DNA of 64,000 nucleotides from Drosophila persimilis. Its lineage: Eukaryota; Arthropoda; Insecta; Diptera; Drosophilidae. Shown piece by piece: positions 25,201-36,935 of this stretch; positions within the stretch are counted from its first letter, which is position 1, and every line of letters starts with the position of its first letter. A model generated the notes under the pieces. It was not told where the DNA came from. It saw nothing but the letters and a program-made list of their open reading frames with translations, and did no database searches. The stretch covers positions 5,456,001 to 5,520,000 of the forward strand of contig NW_020825312.1 in assembly GCF_003286085.1 (NCBI RefSeq). Direction: 5' to 3'. Both the position numbers and the translations under genes were made by a program.

Positions 25201-26994
25201 GTGGGCCGCTTCTGAGATGTGAAGATAGCCAAAGGTACGAGCAGTACTCGTACCAAAATAGAAAATCCAATCCAATCGCCAAGTGAACTTCCGCCTGTCA
25301 GAGCGGGCGATGTATCGAAAATGGTAATGCAAAAAATCACTCCCCACCATGGGAAGTCCATCGCCGACTTTGACTTCGACTCGAGCTCCTCCACTCCAGC
25401 TGCAGATTGTGACAAATGCCTCTGGGGTGCAATATATTTTCCAGACCATGTGTGTAATGAAAGTGTGTCTGAAATGTGTTCTATTGCTTTTACTCTCTGC
25501 CACGTTTTCCCCTTTGGCCAGCACAGAAAAAGGCTGTAGAAAGTTCAAATAGAATTTAATCCCAAGCGAATGTTTGAATCATGTTCCCCTTATGCTTGTC
25601 ACCATCACCATCACCTACCACCTACCACCTACCAATTCCATTGCACAAAAACGTAAACCTCACGCAAAAAGCAAACAGGACAGGACCACATCGCACCCTT
25701 TTTGGGGCCAAGGCAAGAGGAGCTTTTATTGAAAGTTAATTTGTATTTTTTGTACGTCTGCTGAGGGCTGTTAGCCCTCGTCCAAGTGCGACAGTTCAGG
25801 GCTATGATATTCGCTGAAACTCTTCTGGAAAGTAGTGGTGCATAAAATTGGTTGGACAAAAATACATTTTGAGGATTTCATAACTTCCCCATACTCTTCT
25901 ACGTCTACGAATTCCATTCTATATTCCATATAGAAGGAGAGATCACAGAGGCCAGCCACTTCCACCTTCTTGGCCTTTAGTTGAGCTCAACTCAATCCGA
26001 ACGAAGCTGAAATACAAACGAAGAGAAACTATCACAAAAAGGGCCGGAAATCAAAGTGTGAAAGCGTCAGGCAGGAAGTTGCTTTGATTATAAGTTTATA
26101 AGAGATGGGGATGGAGGGACCTAAAAGGTTCAACGAGTATCTCACAACTGACAAATATAAAAGTTTACCAGTGCATTTCAGCTGCAGACACAGACACAGA
26201 TACAGACACAGCCACAGACTGGCGCAGGGCCACCGCCCGTGATTGAATGTTAAACATTTAATTTAAACTTGCCCGCAGGCCCCACAGCTCCCCAGACCAT
26301 GCCCAAGCCGACCCAAACCAGAGACGGCTGGAGTACGGATTTGAGATGTAATTTATGCACGCACATCAATTCGAATGCATCTAATTTGGTAAACGGAGCC
26401 AGGAAGAGGACGGGAGGCATGCACCACGAAGGAGGCAAAGGAGACGCCGTCTCAGTCTCAGTCTCAGTCACAGTCACACCTGCCTGGTCCTCGGCAGACA
26501 ATCGGCTTAAAATAGTTTTCATTTGTTTTCAGCGACGAGTGGAACATGTGACATTGGCACCGCCACCGCCATCGCCACCGCCACTAAGTAGCGTCGAGTC
26601 TGCATCGAGTCTGCGTCGTCAGCATCTGTTTTGGGGAGATGTCCGTCTCGCATGGCCTGTCATACATGCTCGTACATGCAGCTCATTTAGTTGACATTTA
26701 TTAAGGTCATCTATCGCGCAATGTTTGGAGTTAATTAGATTCATGCTGACAGATAAAAATGTACATATGTATATACGGAAGCATTTCTTTGTCCTTTCTT
26801 CACAATACTAGAAGTACGAGTATACGACCCCACAAATAAATCATATAAGTATGTATATTCTCATAGCAATCCTTATAGTTGGCACACGTTCAACATCCGT
26901 TCAAAAGCTTGCCTTCCGTTAATGTTTTCTCAAATACTTCTGATATTTTTCGATTATTTTTGGAGAGCCCAACGATAATATTTTAATCACTTAA
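16201..26994. other. Large noncoding spacer
   Basis: No gene is supported in about 10.8 kb. ORFs of 60-140 codons occur on both strands at the same places (for example 22340-22720 and 24280-25550) and have no family-like sequence. Simple repeats include GCCAGC/GCCAAC near 20715-20765, GGGCT/GGGTT near 23288-23326 (G-rich), GGGAAC near 24836-24876 and CACAGA near 26185-26215. The stretch may hold cis-regulatory DNA, but nothing shows it directly. Confidence 0.55.
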
Positions 26995-26999
26995 GCTAT
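26995..26999. repeat. Left target-site duplication (GCTAT)
   Basis: GCTAT directly precedes the left LTR, and the same five bases follow the right LTR at 33442-33446. Confidence 0.9.
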
Positions 27000-27474
27000 T
27001 GTTCGGGCGAAGCCCGAGTGTAAATTTTATACCATTGTTTTATTGCCTATCAATTCACTTTCTTTTCTATTTTGGTCATTATACTAAACTAACGTAACGT
27101 AAGCGTAGCTTTATCTATGCTCGCTCAGCAACATGCTCTCATTTAATCATCTATTCTTATCTATGCTCGCTCTTGTTATCTTTTCTTTCCTATGCCGTCG
27201 CTAAGCCGTCAGCAGCTGCGCCTGCTCTAGCAGTTACCGCTTGATATAGTTGGAGAACAGACCCTTTTGTCCCCAATCTATTACTTTGGCTCGAGATCGG
27301 CTCGCTTGCCTCATCCAAGTGTGTCACTCTAATACTATTGTAAAAGGCTCTGGCATCTTCGGCCACCCTCAACACACAAAATACCTATAATAAAATTTAT
27401 AACGTTTTCGGAAATTAATAATTTGTGAAATTATTGAACAATCATAGTCAGCGAAAAAGCTCGTTGTCTCAACA
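27000..27474 (+). repeat. 5' LTR
   Basis: 475 bp, starts TGTTCGGGCGAAGCCCGAG and ends CTCAACA. The first ~20 bases contain a CGGGC-GAA-GCCCG short hairpin. It should carry the promoter. It is identical by eye to the copy at 32967-33441. Confidence 0.95.
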
Positions 27475-27476
27475 TT

Positions 27477-27494
27477 TGGTGACCCCGACGTGAT
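27477..27494 (+). promoter_or_regulatory. Putative primer-binding site
   Basis: TGGTGACCCCGACGTGAT begins two bases after the LTR. TGG at the start is the complement of a tRNA CCA end. The CCCCGAC core could fit a tRNA-Asp type primer, but this was not checked. Confidence 0.65.
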
Positions 27495-27731
27495 CGTCAG
27501 TAACAATTTGGAAATAAACAATTATAAACAGTGAAAATTATCCGCTAAACATAACTGTTCGAACGCGAAGCGGTTAGTTCCCATTTCGTCGCGCGCTTGC
27601 TTACAAGCACTAATACAGCTACGTGCATTAGCGGCTTCGGGTTCGCTGCACTTGCGCTTGCATACCAAAAAAAATCAAACGGTTGGTTCTTCTATTCTTC
27701 TTTGTGCTTTGCTCGCTGCTGCCTGTCGAAA

Positions 27732-30700
27732 ATGGATGAGTCTAATGACGTGCCGGAAAACAGGGTGTCTTTTTACAAACTAAAGGCACTCTCAATATAC
27801 AACAAAGCTGTTTCACTTCGAGAGACGATATTGAATGATGAAAACAACCCAATCAGTGAAGATGCGCTAAGTGTTCATTTAAAATTCTTGGAAAAAATAT
27901 CCGACTCATTTAATGTTACTCATTCTAATTTAGAAGAGCTTGATGTAAGCGAAATTGGCAGCGACTTAAGCAACAATTTTGAGGATTTGGCGATGGAAAT
28001 CGAAGTTCGTATTCGCTCAGCACTCCGCAGGACTACCCAGAACATGCCGCATCACTCAACGATACGACCCGAGCTCAACGTTACTGCCTCCGGAAATGTA
28101 CGGTCACGATATCATATTCCTGACATTAAACTTCCCACTTTCCGTGGAGGTTATACTGAGTGGGCAGACTTTTACTCGATGTTTAGCACAGTAATAGATC
28201 AGGAGCCCTTTCTATCAAAGATTGAGAAGTTCCAGCACCTGCGCTCATGTTTGGATGGACCTGCCCTGGAGGCTGTTCGCTCTTTGGAAGTATCGGAGAG
28301 CAATTATGATATTGCATTGGACATTTTAAACAATCGTTTCAATAATAAACGTTTAATCTTTCAGGCACACGTCGCTGAGATTCTGAGGCATGAGAAGGTT
28401 GAAGATGGGTCAACTACAAAGCTACGTACTTTATCGGACAAGCTTCATTCTCACATGAGAGCGCTTAGATCGATGGGTACCATGGAGGAAATAGCTGGAT
28501 GCATCATCGTTCACTCCACATACAAGTATCTCGACTCTGATACCAGGACCAAATGGGAGGAGCTGTCGCCCCCTAACGTCATACCAACATGGGACCATTT
28601 TTCGGCTTTTTTGGAGAGGAGATGTCAAGCCATGGAGACCATGGATCAAGCTATGTTGATTCAAATCCATAGCAGTCAGGTTGGAAAACATAAACGAATC
28701 ACTCATTCAAAACACAGTCTTGTTGCTACAAATACAATCGTATTGGAATGCGTGTTCTGTGATAATAAAGGGCATAACATTTACAGCTGCACTCGCTTTG
28801 GAAACCTTTCGCCATCTTTGCGTCTTAGAGAGGCAAGGAAGCTTAGAGTTTGCTTCAACTGTTTGAAGAAGGGACATCGGAATACCTCCTGCAGTTCAGG
28901 CTCTTGTCGCACATGCGGTGAAAAGCATCATACCCTTTTACATATCAACAATCCGCTGCCTACGTCAGTTAACACGGAACCTGCAAACGCTACTACGTCT
29001 CCTATTCAGACAGACTTATGCCCAGGCCCCAATCTTTCAAGTTCTCTTGTTGCCGCTTCATCACCATGCTCGCCTCCTGCTCAGAATCTTAGCTCAGACG
29101 TAGTGCTTCTAGCCACGACAGTCATTATGATAAAGAGTCGAGTTGGTGATCTTCTTCCTTGCCGGGCTCTTCTGGATTCAGGCTCTCAGATTAATTTAAT
29201 AACCTCTCGCTTTGCTCAGAGGCTTCAGCTGAAACGAGCCAAAGGGTCGGTATCAGTATCGGGTATCGGCGCTGATTCTGCATTTCACACGGAAGGTTCA
29301 GTTAATTTGGTCATTCAATCCAGGACTTCCGATTACTTCACGAGTCTCACAGCTCTCGTTGCTCCACGTATTACAGGAAACCAGCCTGCTTCTTCATTTG
29401 ATGTATCCAAATGGGAAATGCCATCCAATATCAGCCTTGCTGACCCACACTTTAACAAATCTCAGCGCATCGATGTACTTATTGGAGCCAGCTTATTTTA
29501 CGACATTTTATGCGTTGGACAGATCAAATTGGAGAGGGGACTTCCTATAATACAAAAAACCCGTCTCGGCTGGGTTGTCACAGGTGGAGGTCAGTACTCC
29601 CGCAGCTCAGTGCTCCTAGCTGCCTCTAGTTCGACGGAATTGAGTCAAACGCCTACCGTTGGTTTGGATGAGCTAGTGCGAAGGTTCTGGGAAGTGGAAA
29701 ACTGCCACGGTCCCGCTACAGAAGCAACAAAGGAGGAAATTGCTTGCGAGGAACATTTCAAAAAACATTGCGGTCGGCTTCCAAGTGGCGAATATTGCGT
29801 TCAATTGCCTTTAAAGCTGAGTGACAGTCTTCTTGGAGATTCTTATCAACAAGCCTATCGCAGATTTCTCAATCTAGAGCGCAAGTTGGTTCGCAAACCG
29901 CTTCTCAAGGCCCAATACGCCGCATTTATAAAGGAATACGTCGATTTGAATCACATGTCCCCTGTCAAAAGTGACGCACTTAAACAATGCAAATTTTTTC
30001 TTCCTCATCACTGCGTCTTAAGAGAAGACAAAACCACCACAAAACTCCGAGTAGTTTTCGACGGATCCGCTTGTACATCTACAGGATATTCCCTCAACGA
30101 TATATTGATGTCAGGCCCAACAATTCAGCCAAAGTTAGTTACGACTCTTCTTCGATTTCGTACCTTTCGTATAGCATTGACTGGTGACATTTGTAAAATG
30201 TATAGATGCGTCCGTGTCTCGCCCCAAGATAGTTTTCTGCAGTGCATACTGTGGCGTGACTCACCCCTCGAGGAGCTAAGGACATTCAAGCTGGATACCG
30301 TGACCTATGGAACGAAACCAGCAGCATTTCTGGCCGTCCGTTCTATGCACCAACTAGCGGCAGACGAGAGTTCGTCATATCCAATTGGCTCTGAAGTTGT
30401 GCTGCGGGACTTTTACGTGGATGATTTGCTAACGGGGGGAGATACTACAAATGAGGTGCTGGAAATAATTCGCCAGGTGTCAGGACTATTAGCCAAAGGA
30501 AATTTCAAGATCAGAAAATGGTGTTCCAACGATACATATGTACTCGATCAAACACCCCATGAAGATAGGGAAACATTTGTTAAATTTACTGATGGCAGCG
30601 ATGTAACCAAGACGCTAGGTTTAGCATGGAATCCCACTTCGGATGAGCTATTATTTTCATTCTGTCCCAATCAAGTCCCTTCGAAACCAACTAAGCGAGT

Positions 30701-32990
30701 TGTATTGTCAACTATTGCACGATTTTATGATCCACTCGGACTTATAGGGCCAGTTATTACTAAAGCAAAAATATTTCTACAGCAGCTGTGGAAAGAAAAG
30801 CTTCATTGGGATGAAAGTCTGCCAGTCTCCTTACGCACAACTTGGATCAACTTTATTCAGCAGTTTGACTCTATGCAACAAATTTCTTTCCCGCGCCTAT
30901 CTTTCCTTCGAAGCAGCAACCTTGAAATGCATGGATTTTGTGATGCCAGCATGAGTGCTTATGGAGCTTGCATCTACGCTGTTTCGCAAGGCGACAATGG
31001 AGTCAAGGCAAATCTTCTATCTTCCAGATCTCGTGTAGCGCCACTGAAGACTATCACAATACCCAAGTTGGAATTATGTGGTGCAGCGCTACTCGCTCAG
31101 CTTATGCATGAAGTGTCTTTGATGAACTTCAAGTGCTCTTATTATTGCTGGTGTGACTCCACAGTCGTTTTGGCTTGGATCAAGAATCAACCATCCAACT
31201 TCAATGTATTTGTCGCTAATAGACTTTCTGTTATTCAGGAACTCACATCTGGAATGTCTTGGCTGCACGTGCCAACTGATCTAAACCCTGCCGATATGCT
31301 TTCTCGAGGATCATTACCAGCTGAGCTCATCAATTCTCATCTTTGGAAGTATGGACCTACATACTTGACAGCCAGTAAGGATCAATGGCCAAGTACACCT
31401 GCTCTTCCAGAGCCGGTTTTGGAGGCACGAAAAACCATACTAATTACAAACTGCGCGTCAAGATATTTGGTGGAAGAATCAAAGTTTGTAAATTCCTTCC
31501 CCAAAATGCAACGAATTTTTGCGTATGTATGCAAATTCATTCATCGACGAAAGTCTGGAATAACTGTGGAGGACTTGCGTTTGGGAACCGAACTGCTTAT
31601 TCGTCTTACTCAACAATCTCGTCTATCCACTGAAATAAGAGCCCTGGAAACGCGAAAGGACATCAAGGCTTCAAGCTCGATCGCCTCTCTTTCGCCATTT
31701 TTAGATGATTGCGGTTTGCTTCGAGTTGGAGGGCGTCTTAAAAACTCTACCTTGGACTTTGAAGCACGGCATCCCATAATATTGCCCAAGAATCATTCCA
31801 TCACTTCTGCTCTGATACGGCACTTACACGAAAAGCACCTTCACGCTGGACCCCAGTCGCTATTAGCCATCATTCGTCAAACGTACTGGCCAATCGGTGG
31901 CCGAAAGACCGTAGCACACGTAATCCAAAAGTGTGTCAGATGCTTTAGAGTGAAGCCTCGAACTCTCGAGCAAATAATGGCAGATCTTCCGGTGGACAGA
32001 GTCAGCGAATCTCGTGCATTTTTAGTTACCGGCGTGGACTATTGCGGTCCGTTCCTGTATAAATCAGAAGTTCGAAACCGGCCCCCACTAAAGTGCTACA
32101 TGAGCATTTTTATATGCTTCTCCACCAAGGCGGTTCACATCGAGCTTGTGAAGGATCTTACAACATCTGCGTTCCTCTCTGCTCTTCGCCGTTTCATTTG
32201 CACCCGTGGAAGACCGATTCGTATTTGGTCAGATAATGCCACAAATTTTGTTGGAGCGCGGAACGAACTGGCGGAACTTAAGTCGCTATTCCTAAGCGAC
32301 AGTCATCAAGAAGCCGTGCATCAAGCTTTTCTCAACGATTGCATCGATTGGCGTTTCATTCCTCCTAGATCGCCACATTTTGGAGGATTGTGGGAGGCGT
32401 CAGTCAAGCTTGCTAAGCATCATCTTCGACGTGCCCTCGGATCCTCGCTTCTTGGATTTGATGAGCTGCGCACTCTCGCGTGCAATATCTGTGCAATCAT
32501 TAATTCAAGGCCATTGTTTCCTCTTTCAGAGAACCCTGCAGATCTCGATGTACTCACGCCCAGCCATTTTCTAGTTGGCGCCCCTATCACAACCTTCTTG
32601 GAGCCTGACTTGGTTCATTTAAACGTCGATCGCTTGGACCGTTGGCAGAAGGTCACACAGCTTCAGCAAATCTTTTGGTCTCGCTGGCGCCAATCGTATT
32701 TAACCAGTCTTCAAGAAAGAACGAAGTGGCGCACCCGGAATCCTGAGCTTCACGTCAATGATGTCGTTCTTGTTAAGGACGAGAACTTCCCTCCTCTGAA
32801 GTGGCCTCTAGCGAGAATCCTCGAGCTCATCCCAGGAGCTGATGGCGTATCTCGAGTCGCCTTGATCAGGATGGCTACAGGTGTTAGCCGAAGAGCACTT
32901 GCAAAACTATGTCTATTGCCTCTACGAGATGAGGTGAAAGGCATGGATCCTTCCACGGGGGGAGTATGTTCGGGCGAAGCCCGAGTGTAA
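27732..32990 (+). CDS. BEL/Pao Gag-Pol polyprotein
   Basis: An intact ORF of 1752 codons runs from the first ATG after the LTR. A longer reading upstream has no ATG. Gag ends with zinc knuckles: C340-x2-C-x4-H-x4-C and C374-x2-C-x4-H-x4-C, then a further Cys/His group to about residue 405. The aspartic protease is at LLDSGS (D482). Reverse transcriptase shows YVDD at 895-898, and RNase H lies around 1065-1180 (CDAS block). Integrase has an HHCC zinc region near 1365-1405 and a catalytic D1436, D1501, E1555 triad. The product would be processed into particle proteins and the enzymes for copying and inserting the element. The last seven codons and the stop lie inside the 3' LTR. No frameshift or stop was seen, so the copy may be active. 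Confidence 0.95.
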   Translation: MDESNDVPENRVSFYKLKALSIYNKAVSLRETILNDENNPISEDALSVHLKFLEKISDSFNVTHSNLEELDVSEIGSDLSNNFEDLAMEIEVRIRSALRRTTQNMPHHSTIRPELNVTASGNVRSRYHIPDIKLPTFRGGYTEWADFYSMFSTVIDQEPFLSKIEKFQHLRSCLDGPALEAVRSLEVSESNYDIALDILNNRFNNKRLIFQAHVAEILRHEKVEDGSTTKLRTLSDKLHSHMRALRSMGTMEEIAGCIIVHSTYKYLDSDTRTKWEELSPPNVIPTWDHFSAFLERRCQAMETMDQAMLIQIHSSQVGKHKRITHSKHSLVATNTIVLECVFCDNKGHNIYSCTRFGNLSPSLRLREARKLRVCFNCLKKGHRNTSCSSGSCRTCGEKHHTLLHINNPLPTSVNTEPANATTSPIQTDLCPGPNLSSSLVAASSPCSPPAQNLSSDVVLLATTVIMIKSRVGDLLPCRALLDSGSQINLITSRFAQRLQLKRAKGSVSVSGIGADSAFHTEGSVNLVIQSRTSDYFTSLTALVAPRITGNQPASSFDVSKWEMPSNISLADPHFNKSQRIDVLIGASLFYDILCVGQIKLERGLPIIQKTRLGWVVTGGGQYSRSSVLLAASSSTELSQTPTVGLDELVRRFWEVENCHGPATEATKEEIACEEHFKKHCGRLPSGEYCVQLPLKLSDSLLGDSYQQAYRRFLNLERKLVRKPLLKAQYAAFIKEYVDLNHMSPVKSDALKQCKFFLPHHCVLREDKTTTKLRVVFDGSACTSTGYSLNDILMSGPTIQPKLVTTLLRFRTFRIALTGDICKMYRCVRVSPQDSFLQCILWRDSPLEELRTFKLDTVTYGTKPAAFLAVRSMHQLAADESSSYPIGSEVVLRDFYVDDLLTGGDTTNEVLEIIRQVSGLLAKGNFKIRKWCSNDTYVLDQTPHEDRETFVKFTDGSDVTKTLGLAWNPTSDELLFSFCPNQVPSKPTKRVVLSTIARFYDPLGLIGPVITKAKIFLQQLWKEKLHWDESLPVSLRTTWINFIQQFDSMQQISFPRLSFLRSSNLEMHGFCDASMSAYGACIYAVSQGDNGVKANLLSSRSRVAPLKTITIPKLELCGAALLAQLMHEVSLMNFKCSYYCWCDSTVVLAWIKNQPSNFNVFVANRLSVIQELTSGMSWLHVPTDLNPADMLSRGSLPAELINSHLWKYGPTYLTASKDQWPSTPALPEPVLEARKTILITNCASRYLVEESKFVNSFPKMQRIFAYVCKFIHRRKSGITVEDLRLGTELLIRLTQQSRLSTEIRALETRKDIKASSSIASLSPFLDDCGLLRVGGRLKNSTLDFEARHPIILPKNHSITSALIRHLHEKHLHAGPQSLLAIIRQTYWPIGGRKTVAHVIQKCVRCFRVKPRTLEQIMADLPVDRVSESRAFLVTGVDYCGPFLYKSEVRNRPPLKCYMSIFICFSTKAVHIELVKDLTTSAFLSALRRFICTRGRPIRIWSDNATNFVGARNELAELKSLFLSDSHQEAVHQAFLNDCIDWRFIPPRSPHFGGLWEASVKLAKHHLRRALGSSLLGFDELRTLACNICAIINSRPLFPLSENPADLDVLTPSHFLVGAPITTFLEPDLVHLNVDRLDRWQKVTQLQQIFWSRWRQSYLTSLQERTKWRTRNPELHVNDVVLVKDENFPPLKWPLARILELIPGADGVSRVALIRMATGVSRRALAKLCLLPLRDEVKGMDPSTGGVCSGEARV
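32955..32966 (+). promoter_or_regulatory. Polypurine tract
   Basis: A purine run (ACGGGGGGAGTA) directly precedes the 3' LTR, where plus-strand DNA synthesis is primed in LTR elements. It lies within the gag-pol reading frame. Confidence 0.7.
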
Positions 32991-33441
32991 ATTTTATACC
33001 ATTGTTTTATTGCCTATCAATTCACTTTCTTTTCTATTTTGGTCATTATACTAAACTAACGTAACGTAAGCGTAGCTTTATCTATGCTCGCTCAGCAACA
33101 TGCTCTCATTTAATCATCTATTCTTATCTATGCTCGCTCTTGTTATCTTTTCTTTCCTATGCCGTCGCTAAGCCGTCAGCAGCTGCGCCTGCTCTAGCAG
33201 TTACCGCTTGATATAGTTGGAGAACAGACCCTTTTGTCCCCAATCTATTACTTTGGCTCGAGATCGGCTCGCTTGCCTCATCCAAGTGTGTCACTCTAAT
33301 ACTATTGTAAAAGGCTCTGGCATCTTCGGCCACCCTCAACACACAAAATACCTATAATAAAATTTATAACGTTTTCGGAAATTAATAATTTGTGAAATTA
33401 TTGAACAATCATAGTCAGCGAAAAAGCTCGTTGTCTCAACA
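32967..33441 (+). repeat. 3' LTR
   Basis: 475 bp, identical by eye to 27000-27474. It contains the gag-pol stop codon at 32988-32990. GCTAT follows at 33442-33446. Confidence 0.95.
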
Positions 33442-33446
33442 GCTAT
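33442..33446. repeat. Right target-site duplication (GCTAT)
   Basis: Repeats the five bases at 26995-26999. Confidence 0.9.
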
Positions 33447-36400
33447 GATTCAATCGATTCAATCGATTCTCTGGGCAAGTAACTTTAATCTGTTAATTCA
33501 ACAATCGTTTAACTTCCAACGTGCTTAAGAGATGACACTCCGGCTCCATTCTGCCTCTGTCCTTTGGCATTCTTCTCTTTTATGCTGTGAAAGAATGCAA
33601 ACGAACTATCCAGAATCACAGCTATTTCCAAAGTAAATACACAAACCTTTCGTTCGAGCTGCAGAGAAGGGAGGGCGAGAAGTAGAAGTTTTGTTTATAA
33701 AACACTCGAAACGAGAAAAAAATGTCTTTAACTTTAACTTTTTTTGGGGCATATTGACGCAAGGATTTTCCTTTTCAAAAAATGGGTAGAATAGATGGGG
33801 AACCAAAATATGGTCAAGTGAAGAGGTCAAGCGAGCGGCCGAGTGAATGTCTGTTTCCCCTTTTTTCAAATGTCATATAAAGTGCGTTTGCGTCTTGCGA
33901 AAAAATGTCGGCACTTTGAATGGCATGGCCTCCTCCCAACCCGAATTCACTCCTTTCAGGCTCTCCTGCGGGCAGCTAGGGGGGTAGCATCCATTTCTTC
34001 CATCCAGCTCTGGCATGGATAGTGGTCGATGGTCGATGGTCGGTCGTTCCACTGGGGTCTTCACCACTGCCGTCTTTTACGAAATTTCCATTTAATATGT
34101 TTGCGCAAAGTATTAAAAGGCAAACGACGATTGAGTATCGAAAAGTAGTAAAGCAAAGCGAGTAGCGAGGAACGGGGAACGGGAAACGGGGAACCAGAAT
34201 GGGCCACGAGATGGGGTGGGAGTGGCCACTCCCAGTGAGAGACCCATAAGGATGCAGATGCAGTGCATGAGTATGCCGAACCCCCAGTGGCATACTCCGA
34301 GCCCGCCGGGTCCGCCAAGACCGCCAAGTCCGCCCTGGGCCCACTGCTGACTGCTGAGTGATTGCCATGATAAGTGGCCCATTATGATGCCAGTTTGCAC
34401 AGTGAGATTGCTCTGCGCTCCATTGGAGTTCGCCCTCGCCATCGCCATCGCCATCGCCGTCGCCGTCGCCCTCCAATTCGCTTTTAATGCATATCAGAGT
34501 GGGCAAACTTCTGGCCGAAAAGTGCGTCATTGTCCGTTGTCTACAAATCCCTGCTTCCCAATTCTGCTCTGTTCCTTCCTTTCCGCAACGTCTGTTGACA
34601 AAAGACATTTAATTTTCCCTTAGTGTGTTTTTGCCTCGCACGTCTCTGCTCGAAGTAAAGTATCTGTGCAATAAAGTTAGTCGTTGCCGTGGATTCTTTT
34701 CTGAGCGATGTTTCTATGCTCGATTTTTTGTTCGTCCAGCGTCGGGCGAAAACTTTGATAAGTGAAATTTATTGTGGCCGGTTGGCTGTGTCGTCTTTTA
34801 CGGCACCAGAATCACAGACAGAGGAACGTCCAACTGATGGCTGCTCTGCTCTGCTCTAAATTTTGTATGCAATTCGCATAGCGACAAGAAACTGCTGTTT
34901 TATTCTTTATTATTATTTAAGCAAATTAATAAGGCTTTACTCCTTTTTTTTTATGATCCCCACATGATCCTAATCGAGACTTGAAATCTCAAAAGCCGAA
35001 GCAAGTCGAACTTTTTTTATAGGCTTACGCTGGAGTCAAATCCCCGGGAGGACCGCCCCAAACTCCAAGCCAAACTCAAACTCATTAATTTACGTAAAAT
35101 CCACTTAAACTGTATGCCGTACGCAATAAATTCCACTACTTTGCGCCTCATCAAATAAAATGAATGTAGAAATTTACCACGCAGCAAAGTCAGACAATAG
35201 AATAGATAGAAATCTACATGAAGTAGACGGCGCGACGAGTCGACACTGAATTTCAGAACATGTGGTGTTATGATGAGGTTGGAGACCACCGAAGGCAAAC
35301 CAAACCAACCACCACCCAGTAGCCACCCACCACCCACCACCGCCACCCACCGGGACGAAGATGAAGCCACCCCAAATCCTGGGACTTGGCCAGACAAAAG
35401 GGTGGGCCGCTCGTAACAGTGCATTGATATGCCCCGTACGGCGTAAGCAAAGCGATTTTTTCAGCCTGATTTTGTGGGGGAATTCCCTTAAAGCCCGATG
35501 CTGGCGTACTGCCGTACTGCCATACTGGAGTACGTGCCGTCAGATCCCCCTCATGCCAATGCATTGGCATAATTTCAGGCAATTGTCAAACAAAACGAGG
35601 GGTGGCAGGCGGATAAATTAGATTTTTTTTCTTGCGCAATTGCATAAAGCCCGACAAGCGGATGGCCCCAGCTCCATGCCCATCCGGACCATTGTAATCC
35701 TCAAAGGACCCACTCGTAAATATTCATTGCATACGGCCGGGCGTTTGAGCTTAAAGTTCTATCACTCACCTCGATTCTTATTCCAGCTCCCCCACCGTAC
35801 GCTATGCTTTTTTCAAGGTCTTTGCCAAATTTTGGGGCGGCAGGAATTACATTTTCGCCACCCACCCAATGTCCTTGCCGTGCGTCCCCCAACGAATTGG
35901 GGGTTGGCCTTATCCTCCAAGGGTGTTGAACTATAAATTGAACCTTTTGTTGCAGTTTGCGCCTGCTCTCCCAGAGTCAGAAGGGGTCCGACAACCCTCG
36001 CTTTGAGCTGTCTTTAATAAATGTTTGGATGTTTCGTTGGGAGATTAAGTGGATTCTGTTTATGGCATGAGTAATGATGGATGCATAATGCCCACGTATG
36101 TGGCAGGTGTGGGATGAGATCAGGTGGAATGGGCTGTGGTTGAAGTCCCCAAATGAAATTACAGGGTGAACGACACCAAAAATCTGCAATTTAATTCTAC
36201 TAGTATCTTGGCCAAAGTATAAGAATCTATCAAAACGATCCATTTAGCTAGTTTTAACATTGCTAATAAACTGGAGAGTTGTGTATCCAGTCCAGCATAA
36301 GTTTCTATCTGAATAAAAAGTGAAGGGCATGCGGGCCGGCGATAATTAAAGAAAAACTTATATGAATGCTAAACATGATGACTGATGCATTCAATATAAT

Positions 36401-36935
36401 TATCGATTCTAGTGTGTGAACTTAGGAATCCGTAATAATACCTACGTAAAATCCGCATTTGATACTGGAGCAGACCGCGCATCTACCTATCTCAATATTG
36501 TTTGGACTTGTCATAAGTGATAGGGAAACATAGAGAAAAAGGGAGGGAGCGCAACCGCTAGTTGCATCTCGTATATCCTATATTCAGTAATGACCTAGTT
36601 GATTCGATTTTCCTTTTTTAATATGTACTTTTGTATGAGTAAAATCTATTTCTAAACTCCTTGAGTATCGGGTATATAGATCATTTTACCTATGAACATA
36701 TGACGAACGTTTATCATACGTGCTGTGATCTCGAAATTTGGCTTATCACGGAACTATAAACAAGTGAAATTTGTGCATACATATGTATGCGTCGTGTTTC
36801 GATAAAGACAGTTTTGGCGTAAAGCTTAATAAATAGCTTCGATATTTCACATTTCACTTTAGGATTACTTTTATGTAACATTAATGAAAATAAATTCTTA
36901 TTTTTAGAGTTTTACATTCTTTAATTCAATTATTT
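33447..36935. other. Noncoding spacer
   Basis: No gene is supported. A GCCATC/GCCGTC simple repeat lies at about 34437-34470, and a CCACC-rich tract at about 35305-35350. Long ORFs near 34000-34600 are produced by these repeats and overlap on both strands. Confidence 0.55.

Larger units (their letters stand above)
27000..33441 (+). mobile_element. Complete BEL/Pao LTR retrotransposon
   Basis: The element is 6442 bp: LTR 27000-27474, primer-binding site, one gag-pol ORF 27732-32990, polypurine tract, LTR 32967-33441, flanked by a 5-bp duplication (GCTAT). The LTRs start TG and end CA. By eye they are identical over 475 bp, which points to recent insertion. The domain order in the ORF (Cys-His knuckles, protease, RT, RNase H, integrase) and the single gag-pol frame place it in BEL/Pao. 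There is no envelope ORF, so it is a retrotransposon and not an endogenous virus with env. Confidence 0.95.

Noticed and set aside
24280-25550. Several ORFs of 93-140 codons overlapping on both strands
   Set aside because: No ORF is favoured over its antisense partner, none resembles a family, and none has clear splice links. Treated as chance ORFs in GC-richer spacer.
27190-27375. 61-codon minus ORF repeated at 33157-33342
   Set aside because: It occurs twice only because it lies inside both LTRs, antisense to the element. There is no evidence that it is a gene.
27597-27731. 45 extra codons at the start of the gag-pol frame
   Set aside because: They open at a TTG, not an ATG. The first ATG after the LTR is at 27732, so the extension is taken as leader.
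34000-34620. 210-codon minus ORF
   Set aside because: It includes a hexamer repeat (GATGGC type) and overlaps other frames on both strands. No domain is seen and no conserved start context is evident.
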